64,000 bases of DNA from Xanthoparmelia taractica (lineage: Eukaryota; Ascomycota; Lecanoromycetes; Lecanorales; Parmeliaceae), in assembly GCA_033085395.1 (NCBI GenBank), contig JANQBS010000001.1, positions 124,001 through 188,000 of the forward strand, in the 5' to 3' direction. The notes under the pieces were generated by a model, which was given only the letters and a program-made list of their open reading frames with translations, was not told the DNA's origin and did no database searches. Within the stretch, counting starts at the first letter, position 1, and each line of letters starts with the position of its first letter. This document shows, in pieces, positions 56,484 to 64,000 of this stretch. A program made the position numbers and the translations under genes.

Positions 56484-59251
56484 TGATCATGGAAATTTCG
56501 TCCGCATTTATATCTCCTCACAACTGCACGGCGCACATAACCAGCGCTTGGTGCTTTTGCAACTTTTCGAATGACTATCTCTCCCTTGGCATGTGAAGAA
56601 GACCCAGTGTGCGTAAAGGAGTCCGGGAGTGACTCTACCTTGTCTGCTTACTCCTGGGCTCTCAGGTTGCGATTCTGCTGAACCTGCCCCAATTCCGAAG
56701 CAGTTCGAATACCTCTGAGAATCCATCTCTCATTTCCCTCTCTATACGTGGGATCAATGTCCTCTCTAGTCTCCAGACTTTCTCTTGACTCTCGCCGCAC
56801 GCTCGTTGTTCATCCTCAGCGTGGACTCTGCAGCCGCTTTACTTCTCTTTCCTTCTTTTTCTACGCTTTGGAAAACCACCGCTTACACGACTTACGTGAT
56901 CGCAATGACAGACGAGGTTACATTCCTCTCTCAGCACGTAAGGCCGAACGCCTATTGTAATAACCAACATCACGAATGAATAGGACCAGACGCGCAGCGA
57001 ACGAAGGAGGTATATGCAGGAGGACGCTGAGACTGTAGACGTCGGCAGAAGGTCACCATCGGGCGAGAAGTCGACTGCTGCTACAATGCTAATGTCAGTT
57101 GAGTTCAGGGAGATGGAAAGAAAAAGAAGAAGACGGAGTTGTCGGTGGTTGGGGGAGAGGGCGCGGCGCGAGACGGCGGAGCTGGTTTCGTGGCTCCGAG
57201 AACCGAATTCAGCAATGCTATTTACGCCGCAGTAAGCATGAGCGCTCAAATGAAGAAAGAGATGCGAACGCTAGACGAAAGGATCCAACGAAACACTCTT
57301 CTGTGGCCCCCAGAACGCAAACTTACATGGTTGGCTATACGATTACGGAATCCCTCAGCTCTGGGTACGTGCTTATACACACAGAGATCGAATCGCCCCT
57401 TCTCACTCCCAATCTTTTCCAATCCCCATCTCCCATTCAACCTCGCTAACCTAAGACCCATCCCATCTCCCCCCCTCTCTCCCTTCCCCCTCCCCTCCCT
57501 TCCTTCTTCCTCACTTCCTCTTCTATTCCCCAATCAACTATAGAAATGAAAAAACGAACTGCGAGAGAGAGGGCCATCATGAGTATATCTGGCTGTTTAA
57601 CCAAACGAAGCCAGTCCTCCGACCCCAGCACCTCACCACTTCACCAGCTCCCCTCCATACCTCCATACCTACTTCGATACCTCCATACCCACTTACGTAC
57701 CCACCTACCTACCTAGCATATCTCCCCGCTAAACAAGTGAGTGAGTGAGCGAGTGAGCTAGTTCGGGCCGGGCTGTGAGTGTGCAAGATTCGACCGCACG
57801 CCACCTACTCGTATAAGTGGGCGCCTCTTGTGTGTGATTTGTTGAGATTAAGACGAGTAGGGGGAGATGAGGAGGGGAGGTGTGTACGGGAGGAGAGAAC
57901 TGGAGGGTTAGGTTGGGTCGAGGGGACATTGGAGGGGGATGAGATCGATTTTGGTTGTTTTTTTTTGAGATTGGATCGATGCGGACTCGATATCACCAGA
58001 TATAGGAGGCACGTCCCGTCCGTCCGTACGCACGTACATGTATGCATGAAATAAATCAAGATACCCGCTGAATACATACATACACACATCCAAAAAATCA
58101 AACATTACTGATACGCACTCGGAAACCTACCTTCTCCTACCGTCTCATCATCTACTATCCTACCATGGGGCGACTGGTGGCGAGGATCGTGTGAGCGACT
58201 TAGGTGAGTGACTTGGTCACCACATCTCCCACACATACACACAATCTCCCATGGTAATCTCCCCACCAAAGTCGCTCATACACTTAAGTCGCTTATTACA
58301 AGTCGCCTATACAAATCACCCCTAACATTCCACCACTCCACCTTCTACAATTCATATATATATCCATATCCTCATAACTGATTATCATCCATACTATTAC
58401 TATTACCAGTATGATTGTTATTCCCTTCTCTATCCCCTACTTTCGACTTTCGGCGGGGCGGTGATTTGTTCTATCTAGATTGTTATTTCATCTCGGGCTT
58501 TGTATCGAACAAACTGGGCAAGCAAGCCAGCGAGCGAGCATGCGTGCGTGTGCGTGACCGAATGAGGTTAAAGAGGTGAGGTTTTGGTGCGAAGGCGGGG
58601 ATGAGAGAGAGAGGGGCAGAGAGGGAATGGGTGAATTGGGTTAGGGTTGCGGAGGGATGATTGGAAGGAAGGTCGGTTGAGAGAGAGCAAATCACGGGAG
58701 GGGAAAATGTGTGCTTGGTTGAGTGGGTTAATGTAGGATGCTGGATTTGCGTAATGGGGTCGGAGATGAAGGTGAAGGAGGTGGAGGCGAAGGCGAAGGC
58801 GAAGGTGAAAGGCGAGGGAGAGGGGGAAAGAGAGAAAGAGGGGGAGAGTTTAGCGGTGGCACTTGGTTAATTGGTTAGTTAAGAGGAGGGTGATGAAGAA
58901 GGAGCGGGCGAGGAGTGCTCTAGATGGACCAACTGCATAAAAACGCATCTGATCCATCCATCTACCTCATCCACCTCCCTTCAAACAAAGCAGCTGTGCC
59001 CTTACCCCCAACCACACCCCACAACCCACCAACCCTTCAGCAACCCCCCCCCTCCCCCTCAAACCTCACACCCATCTATTGAAATACCCGATGGGAGGAT
59101 GAAAGGACTAATTAACTCATTCTATAGATGTGAGAACGCTACTTCCTATACCCACCCCTATTTGCGCACCTGCGGGGAATTCCTCCCCCCCCCCTTCCCC
59201 CCCCTTCCTTTCCCCCCCTCCCTCTACCCCTCCCCTTCTTTCCCCCCTCAC
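56484..59251. other. Gene-poor, low-complexity region
   Basis: 2.8 kb without a supported gene. Holds CCATACCTC/CCTACCTAC-type runs (about 57650-57720), a GAGTGAGTGAG run (57735-57760), an imperfect inverted repeat (58193-58306), G/A-rich sequence at 58600-58860 and the start of a C-rich tract at about 59170. Confidence 0.55.
58193..58306. repeat. Imperfect inverted repeat of AAGTCGC motifs
   Basis: GAGCGACTT at 58193-58201 is the exact reverse complement of AAGTCGCTC at 58269-58277. Further AAGTCGC copies lie at 58286 and 58300. The left arm AGCGACTTAGGTG also matches, with one mismatch, the reverse complement of the segment at about 58281-58293. Confidence 0.7.
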
Positions 59252-59858
59252 TCAATCATCAAAAATCCACTCATCCGCCTCCCCCTCCTCCTCGTCCCCG
59301 TCCCTCCCCCTCTGCTCCCGAAGCGCCAGCTCCAACTTCACCATCTCCTGCTTCGCCCGAATAAGCTGCTCCGCGAGCGCGAGCGGCTTCTGCGCGCCGC
59401 TGCCCTCCAAAGCCTGCAGTTTTTCGACAAAGTGCTCGACGTCGCCGAGGTCGGATTTGATTTTTTTCTGCCGTGTGTGGGGAATGTGAGTGTGTGAACG
59501 AGGGAAGGGGAGGGGGGGTTGAGTGTGTGAGTGTGAGTTGGGGGGAGTGAGGGTGAGTGAGGGTGAGTGAACGGGGAAGGGAGGGGGGAAGGGGTTATGG
59601 GTAGGGCTTGTTTGTTTGTTCGTTTGCTTGTGTTTTTGGTGGTTTTTGGATATTGAGTGGGGATGAGTGGGGATGGGAATGGGGAATTGGAGGGGAGGGG
59701 AGAGGATGGGAGAGGAGGCAAGGGAAGGGAAGGGAAGGGGTTTTGCTTACGACAATGGCGATTGTCTCTTTTAGGGTCTTGGAGGGGCCGTGGTGGTCTT
59801 CTATTATTTGTTTTTCGGGCGGGAGGCCGGTGACTTTGTTTAGTTTGTTCACGGACAT
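59252..59858 (-). CDS. Small two-exon conserved-looking protein
   Basis: Exons 59858-59751 and 59467-59252, joined IAIV-KKIKSD across a 283-nt intron (donor GTAAGC, acceptor CAG), give 107 aa. Exon 1 reads MSVNKLNKVTGLPPEKQI and exon 2 ends DEWIFDD. The protein is highly charged and predicted mostly helical (VEHFVEKLQALEG, then LALAEQLIRAKQEMVKLELAL), consistent with a small coiled-coil subunit of a larger complex. I do not recognise it. The intron is G-rich on the plus strand, with repeated GGGTGAGTGA runs, and the stop lies inside a C-rich tract. The good codon-like sequence and the clean join make it more convincing than the longer low-complexity frames that overlap it. Confidence 0.65.
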
Positions 59859-62800
59859 GGTTGCTGGGGATTTTTGCGGAGGGAAGCAAGTAAGTGATTT
59901 GTATTTCTGAGATGTGAATATGATGGCGAGGGCGAAGGGAAGAGAGAGTGTCAGTGGGCTTTGTATTGCCAAACACAAGGAGGACAGCTCGTGAGTGAAA
60001 CACGTGGCGGATGGAAGAGACAAAGAGGAAAGATTGGAAGCAAACATTGAACTCAACATCAGATTCGATGGATCTTCCAGATGTTTTCGAGAGCGCATAA
60101 AAAGTGATCCGGAACCTCCACATGGATATGCGTTGGCATACTCTCGAGCATATGTACTCACTAAGATTGGGTTGTCGGAGATGAGGCTCTCAAGGTTCGC
60201 TGTTCTGATGGACTTGGAGCTGCTTGGGATGGATCTAGGCCCAGGTCATGATGACGTTGTGTAGACTAATCCATCGACATGATGTGCTGTTCAGCTTCGA
60301 ACCATTGGCCAATTCAAAGATTGTGAACTCCCGATCGACACCATGGCCAGCGAAACAAGGTGATACATTTCGTATCATCAAACAGGCCGACAAATGGAAG
60401 ACTGCTCCTCACCTTCATACTGTAGTTTCTTAACAGTATCTGTGGTTTCATTATCGGCGCATCGAGATTTCGTTGCCGTGATCTTCTCATGCTGTGGGAG
60501 TGTAATCATCTTGATGAGATTCTTCATCACCCAGACGGTTTAACTACCCAATGGATAGTCTCACTTGCGCCTGATTGCCATGGAAGCTTTCCACTTGATC
60601 GTGCCCTCGCCCTTTCTCACCAATATCAATACCGGAAGACCATCACTGTTCTTAGCATCGAGGTTTATGGCCACACCATAATGGCCACAAACCGGCTCGC
60701 GTCATTGGTCGCCGTCCCGAATCGCCATGAACTTCGACACCGACTATATTTCTGTCAGTGCTACCATCCAGCAACAGCTACAGTTTCCGAATCGGCGTTA
60801 TGGCAGGCAACTGCAAGAGATTTCCACTCTTAGTCTTTTAAAGTTAGCTATTTTGCAGTACGGTGTTGGTTCATACTGTAGCAGCGATTGAACCCATTTT
60901 CCACGCCACTGCTCTGAGCCATTTGGTGACGATGACCTTCTCGTCTCAATGTATATGCCTTGTGGAAGCACTTTCCTGATACAGCTTCAACCAAGAGCAC
61001 CTATTTCTCAATGGGATAGTCCGGTCTCGCCCAAAGGGATCGCCAGCTTCTCTCGCTTCAGAAAGAGTCCGAACTGCCCCTGGCTGCTAGAAGTAGAGCC
61101 GTGTGAACAGCACGGTCACGCAACTTCAGTGAGAGGACCTTAGCCGATGAGTAAGCGCCTATCTAGGTCGTGATACTCGCTATTGGCATCTTGAAGAGCA
61201 ATCCGGTACACATTATCCTGAGCCTGAGCATCGAATCTTTAATTTTTACTTAGAGAAGCCAGGAAAACACCTGAACTCTCCCTCGTGCCGCCGCGCGGAT
61301 AAAAGCCAGAACCTTGGCTTGATATCCCAAGGATCGCTCAATTGCCTCGAGATGCACCTCCCATTAACGAAGTGCAAAGTATCTCCGTCATGAGCTAAGG
61401 TGTCTGCTTGGTACAAGAGAAGCCAGTCAATGAGTCCGATGTCGGTCTCGTGATTGGCGTTTTCCCTGCATCAATTAAAACCTGGGCCTCAATCTTTTTC
61501 CAACACAATCTAAGAGGCATGCCTCGGCTGATCATCGCTGATGACGGAAAGAGGAAAGAGGGAAAAAGAAGAGAAAAAAGCACAGCCTTTGACTGATGTG
61601 AGTGATGACATTAGCATATTATTAATTCTCAGAGCTGGCTGCTTTTAGACCGTCCACGAATTAGCTGACCCTTAGCTTGAGCTAAAGTAAGCTTCGTCAA
61701 GGTTTAGAGGCGAAGGCTAGAAGTAAGGGTACTGAAGTCTGAAGGTAGAAGTATTTAAATAATTTAAAAGCACCAAGCTGATCAGACTTTCTGACAAGGG
61801 GTATTTGACTTTTTTTTTCAAGTTGGGTGATTTTTGAGTTTGCGACTTGTGGAGCAAACATTCGAAACATGTCATACTTTAGATTAAAAGGTAGAAGGTA
61901 TAGTACGGTATGGTAAGGTAGAATTTGAGATGATTGCTCCCTTCGCTCCTCATCGGCCGAGAAGGTGGGTGAAGAAAAAGAGAGTTTGTTCTAAAGCCTT
62001 ACACAAGATGAATTGTGGATCAATGACTGTTTTGTTGCAAATGACGGTTTAAAAGGATTCGAAGGGTTAAATGATATGAGCTTTCAAGATAGCTATGAAA
62101 CTGGTTCTGAAGACTGGTTGATTAGTAGGTGTACAGTACAGTACAGTAACTTGGTAAGTTGGTATATTCCTAGGAAAAGTACCAAGTCGTACCTTAGTTG
62201 GTAGATCATTTTCAATTAAACTTAGCCTTGTCGCAATCTACCGACTTACCGAGCCAGTCAACAACCAAACGGAAACCGATCAGACGGACCGCCAAGACTG
62301 CCTACTTTTTAATCTTCCTTAGGCTCACCGCTCAAACCCACCATTTATTACATCAAAAAACCTACTTTTTTTTTTTTATACAAGTACTTCGTACTTCGTA
62401 ACCCAGCCGCCGGAACCTTGATTCCAAGCAACTGTCAAAAGCATCCACCCGCATGTCAGGAACAAGGTCTAAAATCAAAATATTACTTCGTATGCAACAA
62501 CTCACCGCCTCGGGTCTGCCTAAATATCTTTTGTCTAGTATTATTCATGGAGTGGGCTTGTTACTCATACTCGTACGTTATCGGCGCCCTCACTAGAAAG
62601 TGAAGTACATACTCTACTTTTCCTCATTCTCTTCTTCCTCTCTTCTCTTGCCCAAGATCGAAACGCGATAGCCCATTTCAAGCTTCTTCTCGACCGAGGA
62701 AAGTCTCACAAGGTCAAATGTATGATACGGTACGGTTGATACCCTCTTTCAAGCCCCAAGTCCCTGGTCCTCCCGCACCTCCACCCCAAAAACCCCCCCT

Positions 62801-63898
62801 CTTTTCCAAACCCCCAAAACCCCAAAAAAGGTTAAAATCCCCACCTATCTTCTTACCTTAAGGTACGAAGTACCGAAAGGGTGGGTAAGAAATGAAAGCA
62901 AACATGGCACACACACACACACAAATCTAAATCCGCATCTCTCTCTCACTCTCAGAAAAGGTAGGTATCACCAAATTCAAAAAACATCTTTCAACATACG
63001 TATGACCAATCAATCCAACTTAACCTCTGAATCGCTCCATAAACCAAGGTAATCCATCATGATGCACGTTTTCAATCAAGGAAAAACCGCGATTCTACCG
63101 TTATCAATTCCTTACCTACCCCCTTTCCATTCGCATACCCTACCTTACCCTTACACCAACACGTAACCCAGCAAAAATAATACCTTGGCAACGACAATAA
63201 CAACAACAAATAACAAATAAACTAAATTGTTCATCTTCGCGTCATCAGGATTATATCGGCCAAGTATGTTGCGTGCCTCCCATCTTGTTTCGTATCATAT
63301 CGTGTCTTATCCTTTCGTATCATTATCACGTCTCCTCATAAAGTATAGATGAGCTCCGGATTCGGGGTGTGCGATTTTCATATAGTATGGTATGGTATAA
63401 CCTTTGATTTCATCGTATTAGCCTGTTCTTGTTGTTGCTGTTGTTGTTTATTAATCTGTTGATGATTGAGGCTCGTGGCATTCAAGCGATCAAGGGAAGC
63501 GAACGAGATAGAGAGAGGGAATGACTGCCTTGGACGGTTGGATAGAGATATCTGAAGGGAAGCCGGTGGGGGGGAGGGGGGGGGGGTAGGGAAGCCAGAG
63601 CAAGATTGTCGGCTTTTGTTGATGGGAATGTGAGAGGAGGGAAAGGGAAACGGAAGGGGAAACGGAAAAGGCTTCAAGGAAGGCTGGTGCAAGTCGGCAT
63701 GTTTACCATTTGCTCCTGGTCCGCAGCATAGAAAGATCAACCAAGTGTAAAATGAGAATCCAAAGCAAAAATCCGACGTGTCATTGAAAAAAAATTGTCA
63801 AGGCGTCGTAAGCCTGCCCTCATTGCTCTGTAAAACGCCTACCGATCGCCATCTATACCCATGTCCCAATTCCAATCCCATTCCGCAAACTACCTCTC
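59859..63898. other. Long gene-poor region
   Basis: 4 kb without a supported gene. Frames of 60-115 codons (for example 60489-60833, 60949-61143) show no family, splice or signal features. Contains ACAGTACAGTACAGTA near 62136, several TACTTCGTA motifs (62385-62400, 62484, and inverted at 62864), short CA runs near 62910 and a G-run at about 63567-63587. The 120-codon minus frame at 63378-63740 is F/P/S- and Q-rich low complexity and is not called. Confidence 0.5.
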
Positions 63899-64000
63899 CT
63901 AGCGACCGACCCCGTTGTGCAATCCCGCCCTCCCGTTGCAGCGCGCGCCGTTCGTCGACCCCATCTTCCTCGTCTCCACAACAGGCGTCTTCAACTGTCC
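63899..64000 (-). CDS. Possible 3' end of a gene running off the right edge
   Basis: Read on the minus strand from the window edge, one frame stays open for 33 codons (QLKTPVVETRKMGSTNGARC and on) to a TAG at 63901-63899. The composition is protein-like and the upstream sequence is GC-rich like the coding parts of this window, but the stretch is too short to be sure. The rest lies outside the window. Confidence 0.25.
   Translation of the reverse strand, partial: GQLKTPVVETRKMGSTNGARCNGRAGLHNGVGR

Noticed and set aside
59338..60123. 261-codon minus frame over the small two-exon gene
   Set aside because: Low-complexity P/S/H translation of the G-rich intron; the alternative frame with a clean intron gives a more protein-like product.
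63378..63740. 120-codon minus frame with a polyglutamine run
   Set aside because: Built from simple sequence (F/P/S and Q runs) with no domain; likely chance.

Overview
The window looks like nuclear DNA of a filamentous ascomycete (Pezizomycotina). Genes are monocistronic on both strands. They carry short introns (mostly 50-140 nt) with GTAAGT/GTATGT-type donors, CTNAC branch points and YAG acceptors. The families are typical of moulds: PacC, PalI, Zn2Cys6 regulator, DUF3433 membrane protein, wax-synthase-like MBOAT, cAMP-receptor-like GPCR, and a cell-wall-integrity MAPKK. All exon joins below were read by eye from splice signals and frame continuity.

Left third (1-25 kb), gene-dense: an ING-family PHD protein (-) diverges from a Gfd2/YDR514C-like RNase H-fold protein (+). 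Next, all on the minus strand, come an FHA plus forkhead factor, the DEAD-box helicase Dbp8, the pH regulator PacC and a 941-aa Zn2Cys6 regulator. A wax-synthase-like acyltransferase (+), a small conserved acidic protein (-) and a mitochondrial ABC1/UbiB-like protein of the Mcp2 type (-) follow.

Middle (25-46 kb): palI, the plasma-membrane pH-sensing component (+); a DUF3433 membrane protein (-); a proline-rich membrane protein with an 18-nt coding minisatellite (-); a doubtful small ORF and a small secreted protein (-); a polytopic membrane protein (-); a 242-aa conserved protein (+); and a class-V/cAMP-receptor-like GPCR (-).

Right third (46-64 kb), gene-poor: an Mkk1/2-type MAP kinase kinase (+), a Ser/Pro-rich protein (-), a probable secreted 221-aa protein (+), a short two-exon gene (-) and possibly the 3' end of one more gene at the right edge. 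Much of the remainder is microsatellites and polypurine/polypyrimidine tracts.

Functional theme: several sensing and signalling parts lie close together (PacC and PalI of ambient-pH signalling, a GPCR, the cell-wall MAPKK, three transcription factors), but there is no sign of operon-like clustering or of a biosynthetic gene cluster. The most informative non-coding signal is a run of eight GCCAAG hexamers, the published PacC target, directly upstream of pacC. I found no mobile element with coding capacity, no CRISPR array, and no tRNA or rRNA gene I could support.
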